Below, one piece after another: positions 9,768-17,857 of a DNA stretch of 64,000 nucleotides (within the stretch, counting starts at the first letter, position 1; every line of letters starts with the position of its first letter). The stretch is from PSRJ01 sp963825305 (lineage in GTDB: Bacteria; Acidobacteriota; Terriglobia; Bryobacterales; Bryobacteraceae): positions 124,001-188,000 of the forward strand of contig CAWGTA010000009.1 in NCBI GenBank assembly GCA_963825305.1, in the 5' to 3' direction. Under the pieces are notes generated by a model, which saw nothing but the letters and a program-made list of their open reading frames with translations, had not been told where the DNA came from and made no database searches. Both the position numbers and the translations under genes were made by a program.

Positions 9768-10203
9768 TCTCCAACCTCCTTACGGGATCATAAGCGAGAT
9801 GAAGTCCGAGCGATACTCCCCGCTCGTCGGGGCCCGGGGCGCCTTGCGCCGCTTATTGATGACCGAATGATCATTTTATTGCGCCGGGCGTCGGTGACGG
9901 CGACGATTCGTGCTATGACACAGGTTACGGCGGCCGTCGCCGCGGGCTTCGTATGCCTGCTAACCCGGGACCAACTCTTTGGCGAGTCCGCTTACCGCGC
10001 TCGAGAAGTCGCCCTGGCGCCCCGTGACCGCCCAATGGTAACTTCCAACCTCTGAAGCCGGAACGCCGGCCGCTCTCCAACGGGAAGCCTCCCCCCGTTC
10101 CCCGCATTTGCCCACAAACAACCCAAGCTCTTTCAACAATACCGGCATCTAACCTCTCGTCCCGTCTCCATCTCACTGCTACCGTGGACACGAGAGAAAT
10201 CCC
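9768..10203. other. divergent intergenic region
   Basis: About 435 bases between two divergently transcribed genes. It must hold both promoters but I could not identify convincing -35/-10 pairs. A short open frame at 9867-10055 has no ribosome binding site and is not supported. The last 150 bases are C/T-rich. Confidence 0.5.
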
Positions 10204-10905
10204 ATGGCTACCCTGCGTCAGATCGAAGCTAACCGTCTCAACGCTCAAAAGTCCACCGGCCCCCGCACTCCCCAAGGCAAGGCCGTCTCCTCCCAGAACG
10301 CGCTCCAATCCGGGCTCGATGCCGAGTCTCAGTTCGTCACCGGCGAGGATCGCAGCGAGTTCGCCGCGCTCCAGAGCGAGTACATCACCCGCTTCCAGCC
10401 CCTCGCCCCCGAGGAACGTTTCCAGGTCGATACGCTCCTTCGCAACGAGTGGACTCTGCGCCGCCTCTTCCGCGCCGAAGCCCAGCTCTGGGAATACCAC
10501 GCCTTGCGCGCCGACCGCTCCGAGGGAGTACCCCTCGGCGAAGCACTCGTGGCCGGTAACGAAGTCTTCCGCCGCCTGCAGCGCCGCATCACCCTGGCCG
10601 AGCGCTCTTATAAGGACGCATTCGCCGAATTAGAGCGCCTGCAGTGCGCACGCCGTTCGCTCGTCGGCGTTCCGGCCGCTAACGAGCCGAACCCCACCAC
10701 TCCGGACCAACCGCCCCCGGACGATCGCACCGAATTGGGTTTCGTTCCTCCATGCTTCCGCGGAATCCCCGCCGCCGCGCCATTCCGAATCGGCCACGCT
10801 CACGCGACCAATAACTCACTCTCCCTGAGGTGGACTCTTGGCCAAGCGAAACCATCTGGCAGCATCACCCCCGCAGCTCGGGAGATAATCAATTCAGCAT
10901 TATGA
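10204..10905 (+). CDS. STGPRTxxGK-motif protein of unknown function
   Basis: A 233-residue soluble protein that begins with a conserved block, 'RQIEANRLNAQKSTGPRTPQGK', followed by 'SSQNALQSGLDAE'. The same N-terminal block marks a family very common, and often multicopy, in Acidobacteriota and Planctomycetota genomes; its function is not known. The middle is helical and charged with a likely coiled coil (about residues 55-150). The C-terminal 70 residues are Pro-rich and probably disordered. The stop codon overlaps the next start as ATGA (10902-10905), so expression of the FolD-like gene may be coupled to it. Confidence 0.75.
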   Translation: MATLRQIEANRLNAQKSTGPRTPQGKAVSSQNALQSGLDAESQFVTGEDRSEFAALQSEYITRFQPLAPEERFQVDTLLRNEWTLRRLFRAEAQLWEYHALRADRSEGVPLGEALVAGNEVFRRLQRRITLAERSYKDAFAELERLQCARRSLVGVPAANEPNPTTPDQPPPDDRTELGFVPPCFRGIPAAAPFRIGHAHATNNSLSLRWTLGQAKPSGSITPAAREIINSAL

Positions 10906-11891
10906 ATACCCTCGCATTGGGGCAGGAGACAGAGCGGAAGGCTGCGTTTACGCCCGATATGAGCTGGACCCAAAGTCTGGCTCCGGAGAAGCGATTGGAT
11001 TGCCTTGCCGTGGCCGACCAGGTATTAACGCAGGCGGAGCGAAAGCTGGTCCAGGTGGAGAAGACCGGGTTGCAGCGGGAGGAGATTCGTGTGGCCGCTT
11101 TTCTTCCGCGCTTGCCGGACAAGGATGTCGACAGGGGCTGCCGGCGGTATGCCAGTTACATGGCGAAGAAATTCCGCGAGTTTGGCCTGGACTTTCGCGT
11201 GGAAACGGCGCAGAGCGCGGATGCGCTGGAATTGCTACTCATGGGCGCCCAGGTACACGACAAGATTTACGGAACGTTTATCTTCTTCCCGACTCCTTTC
11301 GGCAAGAGCGAAGACTATTTTCTGCGGCGAGTCCGGCCGGAGAAAGATATCGAAGGGCTGACCGTGGAAAACACGGGCCGAATGGCGCTGAACATCAAAA
11401 CCGTGGACGAGGAAGAAAAGTATGAGGGCGTGGTGCCCTGCACCGCCAAGGCCATTCTGACGCTGTTACACCAGCATGATTCGATCACGAACCTCTTCCC
11501 GCGAGATGCGCAGCAGAAGGGGCCCACTGCGATCATCTTCAACAGCTCGCCGAGGATCGGGATTCCACTGCAAAGCATGCTGATGCGAATGGGCGCGACG
11601 GCGCTGGTTGTACATCCGCAAACGCGGGCCGAGGACCGGAGTGCCTACCTGAAGACCGCGGACATCGTGGTAACGGCGTTTCCCGCGCTTTGCCAGGACG
11701 ATCTGGTGCGGGACGTAAAGGAAGGCTCGGTGGTGATCGACTGCTCGACGGAAGGAAACCTTCACGCCGATGTCGCGAAAAGGGCGTCGTACCTTTCTAC
11801 GCACGACAACCATCTGGGCCAAATTACAACGGCGCTGGCTTTGTACAACACGGCGTTGTGCGCGCTCTGGCAGCGGGGGATGAAAGAGTAG
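10902..11891 (+). CDS. divergent FolD-like (methylenetetrahydrofolate dehydrogenase family) protein
   Basis: A 329-residue protein with the two-domain FolD layout. The catalytic region shows YMAKK (YxxxK), 'FFPTPFGKSED' in place of PLPxH, 'RPEKDIEGL' in place of P-KD-VDG, and 'VPCTAKAILTLL' in place of PCTP. The C-terminal half has the Rossmann-type pattern ('IIFNSSPRIGIPLQSMLMRMGATALVVH', 'ADIVVTAFPA', 'GSVVIDCST'), like the NADP-binding half of FolD. Several signature residues are changed, so one-carbon folate chemistry is plausible but not certain. I use ATG 10902, which overlaps the previous stop; GTG 10830 would add residues that look like read-through of the other frame. Confidence 0.6.
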   Translation: MNTLALGQETERKAAFTPDMSWTQSLAPEKRLDCLAVADQVLTQAERKLVQVEKTGLQREEIRVAAFLPRLPDKDVDRGCRRYASYMAKKFREFGLDFRVETAQSADALELLLMGAQVHDKIYGTFIFFPTPFGKSEDYFLRRVRPEKDIEGLTVENTGRMALNIKTVDEEEKYEGVVPCTAKAILTLLHQHDSITNLFPRDAQQKGPTAIIFNSSPRIGIPLQSMLMRMGATALVVHPQTRAEDRSAYLKTADIVVTAFPALCQDDLVRDVKEGSVVIDCSTEGNLHADVAKRASYLSTHDNHLGQITTALALYNTALCALWQRGMKE

Positions 11892-12028
11892 AGCCGGCGA
11901 GCGGCGCGCGGCTCCCGCCCCGCTAATCTACGTGGCCGTGTTGATTCGGTGAAGTCCCGGCCACTTAATTCGGGCTAAGCCTTCCAGTGGGGATGCAATT
12001 GCTCTTCGTTCCGGGGGGACGGCCCGCT

Positions 12029-12337
12029 ATGAGATTTCTTCTTCCCGTTGTGTTATTAAGCGCATTCTTGTTCGGTTGCAGAACCAACGAATCCCCTGAG
12101 AAGCAAGTAGATGATCTGCAGATAGTGACTCAGGTGAAGGCCAAGCTCGCCTCGGACGTAGGACCATCCACTGTGACGAACGTTTCGGTCAACTCGACCA
12201 ACGGAATAGTGACGCTGGCGGGTCAGGTCGATTCGAGCGAGATAAAAGCTAAGGTCGAAAGCGTCACTGCAGGCGTGCCTAAGGTGATTCGAGTTATTAA
12301 CAATCTGCAGGTCACCGCTGGGCCGCCGCCGCCCTAG
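12029..12337 (+). CDS. BON-domain lipoprotein
   Basis: A 102-residue lipoprotein (lipobox LFGC near residue 14) with one BON domain: 'DLQIVTQVKAKLASD', 'VTNVSVNSTNGIVTLAGQVDS' and a terminal 'VIRVINNL'. BON domains bind phospholipid or peptidoglycan surfaces and help maintain the outer envelope. ATG 12029 follows a G-rich stretch that can act as ribosome binding site; the upstream GTG 11987 would hide the signal peptide. It is followed after 26 bases by another envelope-type gene. Confidence 0.8.
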   Translation: MRFLLPVVLLSAFLFGCRTNESPEKQVDDLQIVTQVKAKLASDVGPSTVTNVSVNSTNGIVTLAGQVDSSEIKAKVESVTAGVPKVIRVINNLQVTAGPPPP

Positions 12338-12363
12338 CTTTTAGCGCCTCCTGGAGGAATTCT

Positions 12364-12915
12364 ATGCCGAGTTTATTCGCTGGCGTACTGATGGCAACGG
12401 TGGTGAGTGCAGCAAGCTACCCCCCTTCCAAACACGCTTGGAGCGAGTACCGCCATGACTTGACCGGAGTGCGGGCTATTGGCGGAGCCAGTGCAGGCGC
12501 CCTGTGGGGCCAGGCATTCAATAAGCCGCACGAGTGGGGGCAGGGAGTGGCCGGATTCGCGAAGCGTTTCGGCTCGGGCCTCGGAAAGCATGCGGTGAAA
12601 ACCACAATCCAGACTCCCCTGGCGGCGCTGCTGCACGAGAATCTGCACTACCAACGGTCCAATCTGCAGGGTTCCTGGCCGCGCCTCCAGTATGCCGTGA
12701 AAAGCACGTTCATCGTGCCGCGCACGAATAAGCCTGGTCAGACGCTGGCGGTTAGCAGGCTCTCCGGTAACTTAGGAGCCGGACTCATTTCGCGTGCGTG
12801 GCAGCCGGCAAGCTCGGCTGGGATCGGCGCCGGTATAGTAAGCGGCGGTGTCGGTTTAGGAGCCGACGTCGGGCTCAACGTCGCACGCGAATTCTGGCCG
12901 CGTAAACATCGATAA
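12364..12915 (+). CDS. exported hypothetical protein
   Basis: A 183-residue protein with a short signal-like N-terminus ('LFAGVLMATVVSAAS') and a strong ribosome binding site (GGAGGAA). The body contains Gly/Ala-rich amphipathic stretches ('GIGAGIVSGGVGLGADVGLN') that could form a membrane or barrel surface. It probably shares a transcript with the BON lipoprotein. I do not recognise a family. Confidence 0.55.
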   Translation: MPSLFAGVLMATVVSAASYPPSKHAWSEYRHDLTGVRAIGGASAGALWGQAFNKPHEWGQGVAGFAKRFGSGLGKHAVKTTIQTPLAALLHENLHYQRSNLQGSWPRLQYAVKSTFIVPRTNKPGQTLAVSRLSGNLGAGLISRAWQPASSAGIGAGIVSGGVGLGADVGLNVAREFWPRKHR

Positions 12916-12946
12916 CCGAAGTGGATTTTCGTGAAAGAGGTTCCCC

Positions 12947-13183
12947 ATGACCAGTAAAGAAGCTACCAAAAGCGAACAACAGGTCCGCCCAATCTGCATT
13001 ACCCTCCGCGGTGGAATAGCTGTAGCGCACAAGGGCTGGATCGAAGAAAATCCCAATGGCAGCATCACCGTTCACGATGCTCAAGGAAAAAGAACGATCT
13101 ACATCAAGGGTGAATACCAGGAATGGCATTTCGACGACGCCGGTTCCTCATCTTCAATTTTGAGCGAGGCAGGAGGCCGCTAA
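12947..13183 (+). CDS. small hypothetical protein
   Basis: A 78-residue protein with a good ribosome binding site (AAAGAGG, 6 bases before ATG). Residues 15-60 look like a small beta-rich fold ('RPICITLRGGIAVAHKGWIEENPNGSITVHD'). The C-terminal tail is Ser/Gly-rich. No signal peptide. Family not recognised. Confidence 0.5.
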   Translation: MTSKEATKSEQQVRPICITLRGGIAVAHKGWIEENPNGSITVHDAQGKRTIYIKGEYQEWHFDDAGSSSSILSEAGGR

Positions 13184-13212
13184 CGCGGGACGTAGCTCCG
13201 ACCCCATTGCGA

Positions 13213-13218
13213 TATACT
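13213..13218 (+). promoter_or_regulatory. possible -10 hexamer for the hydrolase gene
   Basis: TATACT lies 21 bases upstream of GTG 13240. No good -35 is visible 16-18 bases further up, so this is weak. Confidence 0.3.
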
Positions 13219-13239
13219 CGATTGCTGCTGGAGGGTCGC

Positions 13240-14267
13240 GTGGGATCCGTTCAAAAGACGTTGTGGCTCGTCGCGAGCGCTATCGCCGCGGCTGGAATGG
13301 CGCAGGCCGAGGTGCCGCCGGATATCGCCAAACAACTGGTGACCATCGGGCGCGGAGTGTGCGTCCCGGAAACCGCACAACTCTACCGGCCATTGCATCC
13401 GAACCCGCCTTACGCCGGTGTGTCGATTGCCCGCGACATCTCGTTTGGGCCCGATCCAAAGAATGTTCTGGATGTTTTCGCCCCGGAAAAAGGCGGCGGC
13501 TCGCGTCCCGTACTGATCTACGTGTCGGGAGGAGCGGGCAACAAGCAGCAGGGCGGCCCTAACGGCGACGTCTTCTACGACAACATCATGCTGTGGGCGG
13601 TGAAGAACGGCATGGTCGGCGTGAACATGCAGCGCCGTCCCGGCCAGGCTTGGGACGATCCCGCCAAAGACGTCGCGCTGGTGGTGCAGTGGGTGAATCA
13701 AAACATCGCCCACTACAAAGGGAATCCGGCGCGGGTTTTCATCTGGTGCCAGTCCGCCGGCAACATCCCGGTCAGCACCTACATCGGCCATCCTGAGTTC
13801 TATGGCCCGCAGGGAGTCGGTGTCAAAGGTGTGGTTTTCATGTCTGCCCCGGGCTTCGACATTCTGCCGGCCACTCCGCCTCCGGTCGCAAGGTGGATTC
13901 GCGCCGTGCGGCCAGCCTAACGGAGGTACTGCTGCCGCGCCACCCGCGGGACGTGGACCGGGCGGGGCAGGAGGACGCTGGCTTCGGTAGAGGTACTCCG
14001 CCGGACGCCGCTACTCAATTGGCCCGATCGAACCTGCCTGGGATGGTGAGTTCGAAGTTGCCTTTTCTGGTCTCCGTTGCCGAGCTCGATCCGCCCGACA
14101 TCATCGCGTTCGCCGAGACATTGAAAGACGAGCTCTGCAAGGCGGGCCGTTGCCCGACCTATCTCATCTTCAAGGATCACAGCCACATCTCCGAGGTGAT
14201 GTCGCCCGATACCGCGGACACCAGCGTTACCGGCCCCATCCTCAAATGGATGAAAAGCGTAAAGTGA
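13240..14267 (+). pseudogene. exported alpha/beta-hydrolase, twice frameshifted
   Basis: An alpha/beta-hydrolase of the esterase/lipase type with a signal peptide ('LWLVASAIAAAGMAQA'). The region 'RPVLIYVSGGAGNKQQGG' corresponds to the oxyanion-hole strand, WCQSAGN holds the nucleophile Ser, and FKDHSHISE near the C-terminus holds the catalytic His. GTG 13240 has GGAGGG 5 bases upstream. The frame moves +1 at about 13888 and +1 again at about 13979. Between them the third frame reads a Gly/Pro/Ala-rich linker ('QGGFAPCGQPNGGTAAAPP') of a kind often found in this family, so both shifts look like single extra bases. The substrate is unknown. Confidence 0.75.
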
Positions 14268-14665
14268 AATCCGGCGCTCACACCGCGGCCGCGAAACCAA
14301 GTGCCGCTTCGAAGACCGTGGAGGAATACCTGGCCGGTGTTCCGGAGCCCGCCCGCAGCACCTTGAAAAAGGTACGGGCCACGATTCGTTCGGTTGTGCC
14401 ACCGGAGACAACCGAAGCCATCAGCTACGGGATCCCGACTTTCCGCTACAAGGGCGCGCTGGTGGCGTTCGGCGCGTTTTCGAAGCATTGCAGTCTGTTC
14501 CCTATGAGTCTGGCCGTCATCAAGACATTCCAGAAGGAGCTCAAGGGATTCCAAACGTCCAAAGGGACCCTCCGCTTTCCTTTGGACAAGCCTATGCCGG
14601 CTGCTCTTTTGAAGAAACTGGTGAAGGCGCGGCTTGCCGAGAAGGAACGTAAGAAACAGAGCTGA
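14246..14665 (+). CDS. DUF1801 / YdhG-like protein
   Basis: A 139-residue soluble protein with the DUF1801 pattern: 'TVEEYLAGVPEPARSTLKKVRATIRSVVP', then 'EAISYGIPTFRYKGALVAFGAFSKHCSLFPM' and 'TLRFPLDKPMP'. Family members include the YdhG-type proteins described as possible iron chaperones; most have no assigned function. It starts at ATG 14246 and overlaps the hydrolase end by 22 bases. The extra Lys/Ala-rich N-terminus (about 25 residues) is probably disordered. Confidence 0.8.
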   Translation: MDEKRKVKSGAHTAAAKPSAASKTVEEYLAGVPEPARSTLKKVRATIRSVVPPETTEAISYGIPTFRYKGALVAFGAFSKHCSLFPMSLAVIKTFQKELKGFQTSKGTLRFPLDKPMPAALLKKLVKARLAEKERKKQS

Positions 14666-14732
14666 CTAACCGCCTCGGGACGGTGCACGCACCGGTTCCG
14701 GTCACACTAACGCATGGTGGGGAGGAGGGCTT

Positions 14733-15410
14733 GTGACCATCAAAGACGTGATGGATCAGGAACGTGCCGCACTTCTGGCCGAGTCCGCGATCAAGGATCC
14801 GATCTGGGGCGAAGCGCCCTTGCCGTACTCCGCGGTTACGGAGCCCAGCGTCATCGTCCGGACGCCGGCATTCGTGAGGGCAAAGTACCCGGTGACGCTC
14901 GAGACCTTGGAAGGGCGCGACCGCAAGATGGCGTTTGTTCAGGTATGCCCGAGCCTCAAATATAAGTTTCTGTGGGTTCACGCTGACAACGACGACTATC
15001 GTCTAGACTACATCACCTTCTTGCACAAGGTGCATATGGTTTTGAGCGACCTGCCGAAGGAAATCCACGTGGACCACTTGTATAACCGGCAGCGGGCAAA
15101 ACAACTGCAAACACCATTCATTCGCCTGGTGCTCATGCCGCAAGCGATCAACACGTCTCACGGAGCCGGTTACGAAAAATTGCGCGGGCGCAACCGCATG
15201 GGAAAAGCCGGTCGCGATCACACCATGGACGAGATCACTCTGATGAAGATGTGCGGCATACCGTCACCCCGAAAGGGCCAGCGGCTCACGGCGGAAATGG
15301 TGGCCCATATTCACGAAGTAGCTCAGCTTTACGGCATGAACGTCAAGGACATTGAGGAAGTGGTCAAGGATCTCATGGAAGTCGCCAGCTTTGAGCCTGG
15401 CGCGCATTAA
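14733..15410 (+). CDS. hypothetical protein with a possible HNH-like motif
   Basis: A 225-residue soluble protein starting at GTG 14733, with a GGGAGGAGGG ribosome binding site. I do not recognise the family. The central part reads 'EIHVDHLYNR' (His112, Asp114-His115), then 'RLVLMPQAINTSHG' (Asn140, His143). That spacing of D-H, N and H resembles the beta-beta-alpha metal finger of HNH endonucleases. The N-terminal 100 residues are mixed alpha/beta, and the C-terminus is helical ('AEMVAHIHEVAQLYGMNVKD'). It stands alone, with no immunity or restriction partner alongside. Confidence 0.5.
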   Translation: MTIKDVMDQERAALLAESAIKDPIWGEAPLPYSAVTEPSVIVRTPAFVRAKYPVTLETLEGRDRKMAFVQVCPSLKYKFLWVHADNDDYRLDYITFLHKVHMVLSDLPKEIHVDHLYNRQRAKQLQTPFIRLVLMPQAINTSHGAGYEKLRGRNRMGKAGRDHTMDEITLMKMCGIPSPRKGQRLTAEMVAHIHEVAQLYGMNVKDIEEVVKDLMEVASFEPGAH

Positions 15411-15437
15411 GAATGACAAACGCGCTACGCTATTCCA

Positions 15438-15785
15438 ATGAGCACCGTGCCGAACCAAGTCACTACGCGTCAAGCCGGCAACGTCGCGATTGTCGATCTT
15501 AGCGGGCACATCACCGCCGGGGGCACCGGGGGACTGCGGAACGCGATCAAGGAACTGGCGGCAGCCGGGCAGAAGAATGTGCTTCTGAATATCGCGCAAG
15601 TGACGTATTTGGATAGCTCCGGCCTGGGAGAACTGGTGGAGGCTTGCACTACGTTTCGGAAACTTGGCGGAGATCTGAAGCTGGTGGGTCCGCAACCGCG
15701 CATCACTAAGCTGTTGGAGATGACCAAGCTCTCCACTGTGTTCGCGGTTTTCGCGGAGGAGCAGGCGGCGCTCGGGAGTTTTTGA
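15438..15785 (+). CDS. STAS-domain anti-sigma factor antagonist
   Basis: A 115-residue single STAS domain of the SpoIIAA/RsbV type. The phosphorylation loop 'YLDSSGLGEL' lies at residues 57-66. In this family the conserved Ser is phosphorylated by an anti-sigma kinase and controls partner switching. No kinase or phosphatase gene is adjacent, so the partners must be elsewhere. Confidence 0.9.
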   Translation: MSTVPNQVTTRQAGNVAIVDLSGHITAGGTGGLRNAIKELAAAGQKNVLLNIAQVTYLDSSGLGELVEACTTFRKLGGDLKLVGPQPRITKLLEMTKLSTVFAVFAEEQAALGSF

Positions 15786-15803
15786 CGAACACTAGCAGCC
15801 CGA

Positions 15804-15834
15804 CGTAGCGCTGGCGATCTTGTCGCCGGCACAG
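15804..15834. repeat. short interspersed hairpin repeat, copy 2
   Basis: This 31-base stretch matches 33-64 except for one base. It lies between the STAS gene and the 3' end of the convergent ABC permease gene. The internal CTGGCGA/TCGCCGG stem could weakly terminate transcription, but there is no T-run. Confidence 0.55.
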
Positions 15835-15841
15835 GCAAACA

Positions 15842-17075
15842 TTATTCGTAGCGGAGCGCGTCGATCGGGTCGAGCATCGCGGCTTTGCGCGCCGGGTAGT
15901 AGCCGAAGAACACGCCCACCAGTCCAGAGAATACGAACGCCAGCACGATGGCGGTCGGGCTGACCAGCGTGCGCCATCCCGCGAAATAGGAGATCAGCAG
16001 GGATGCGCCGATCCCCGAGAGTATTCCGACAACGCCCCCCAGTATCGACAGCGTGACCGCCTCCACCAGAAACTGCGAGAGGATGTCGTGGGTCTTGGCG
16101 CCGATCGCCAGCCGCAGACCGATCTCGCGCGTGCGTTCCGTCACCGAGACCAGCATGATGTTCATGATCCCGATTCCGCCCACGATCAGCGACACCGAAG
16201 CGATCGCGCCCAACAGAATCGACATCACGCGCGCCGAGCTTTCTTGCGCGGCAAACACCTCGGACAGGTTGCGCACGGTGAAATCGTCGTCCTGCCCGGG
16301 CTGTATGCGGTGCCGCTGGCGCAAGCAGCGACTGTATCTCGTTTTGTGCTTCGTCCATGGCGCTGGAGTTCACGGCCTGCACCATGATGCTCCCGACCGA
16401 TTTGGAATTGGCCTGGTTGGTGCCGAGGATCTGCCGCTTGGCCGTCGAGATCGGAATCAGGATCAGGTCGTCCTGGTCCTGGCCGGTCATCGATTGCCCC
16501 TTGGCGCTCAGTACCCCGACCACCGCGAACGGCACGTTCTTGATGCGGATCATCTGGCCCACCGGATTGGTCTCGCCGAACAGGTTCTGGGCCACGGTCT
16601 TACCGAGCAGCGCGACCTTCGCTCCGGAATTCACGTCGTCGGTGGTGAACGCATTCCCCTGGTCGACGGTCTGGTCGCGAGTGGTCAGGTAGTCGGGCGT
16701 GGTGCCCTGAATGCTGGTCGCCCAGTTATTGTTCCCGTTCATCACCTGGGCGTTGCCGCGCACTACGGGCGCGACGGCGGCCACGGCCGGACACTCCGCG
16801 GCGATGGCCTTGGCGTCATCTTCGGTGAGCGTCACGCCGGCTCCGCTTCCCAGCCGGATTCCGTTGGACGTGATGCTGCCCGGGCTGATCATGATCAGGT
16901 TGCTGCCGATGGCCTGGATCTGTTCCTGAATCCGCGCGGTGGCTCCCGAGCCCACCGCCACCATGGCGATCACCGCCCCCACGCCGATGATGATGCCGAG
17001 CATAGTCAGCGCGGAACGCAGCCGGTTCACGCGCAGCGCGCGCAGCGCAATACGAGCAGCAGCAAGGATCTTCAT
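15842..17075 (-). pseudogene. MacB-type ABC transporter permease, frameshifted
   Basis: A MacB/FtsX-family permease with the usual layout: an N-terminal transmembrane helix ('SALTMLGIIIGVGAVIAMVAVG'), a MacB_PCD periplasmic domain, and three C-terminal helices with 'LIVGGIGIMNIMLVSVTERTREIG' and 'FSGLVGVFFGYYPARKAAMLDPIDAL'. The frame moves +1 at 16322: 'NEIQSLL' is followed one frame over by 'RQRHRIQPGQDDDF'. ATG 17075 overlaps the stop of the ATPase gene (ATGA). It acts with the ATPase and MacA-like genes as a tripartite efflux or lipoprotein-type exporter. Confidence 0.87.
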
Positions 17076-17834
17076 GACACAACCTCCTCCTCCACTGGTT
17101 CCTGCTCCACAGGCATCGTCCTCAGTTCCTGGGCGGCATCCCGCGGACGCTCGATGCGTACATCCCGCTGCAGACGGCCATCCTTGAAATGGATGTTCCG
17201 GCCGGCGTAGGCGGCAATGTCGGGCTCGTGCGTCACCACGATGGTGGTGATGCCCGACTCGCGGTTGAGCTGTTGGAAGATCGCCATGATCTCCACGCTG
17301 GTGCGCGAGTCGAGCGCGCCGGTAGGCTCGTCGGCCAGCAGGATGCGCGGGCGGTTCACCAAGGCCCGGGCAATCGCCACGCGCTGCTGCTGGCCTCCGG
17401 AAAGCTGGCTGGGATGATGATCGTTCGCGGCCCGCCAGGCCCACCGCCTGGAGCGACTGCAACGCACGGGCGCGCCGCTCGGCCGCAGGGGTATTCGTGT
17501 ATAACAGCGGCAGTTCCACATTCTCCACGGCGCTGGTGCGCGCCAGCAGGTTGAACTGCTGAAAGACGAAGCCGATCTTGCCGCTGCGGATCTCCGCCAG
17601 TTGGTCGCGGTCGAGGTCGCCCACGCTGATGCCATCCAGCCGGTAGATGCCTGAGGTCGGTTTATCCAGGCATCCCAGGATGTTCATCAGGGTCGACTTG
17701 CCCGATCCCGAAGGCCCCATGATGGCCACAAATTCGCCGCGCTCGATTTCCAGCGAGACGCCCTTCAGTGCGTGCACCGGAACGTCGCCCAGGTGGTAGT
17801 TCTTCACCATGTTTTGGATGTCGATGAGTGGCAT
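17072..17834 (-). pseudogene. MacB-type ABC transporter ATPase, frameshifted
   Basis: An ABC ATPase of the LolD/MacB group: Walker A GPSGSGKST, Q-loop 'GFVFQQFNLL', signature LSGGQQQRVAIARAL, Walker B ILLADEPTGALD and switch His in 'VVTHEPD'. The frame moves +1 at 17420, just before the signature; removing one base gives 'GRERHHPSQLSGG'. ATG 17834 follows AGGAG. A long open frame (15792-17858) runs across both this gene and the permease only because of the frameshift, so it is not a fusion protein. Confidence 0.87.
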
Positions 17835-17857
17835 GGCTAATCTCCTGTTTAAGAACA

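Noticed and set aside
9867..10055. Possible 62-residue ORF in the divergent intergenic region.
   Set aside because: Start is not supported and the sequence overlaps the probable promoter region.
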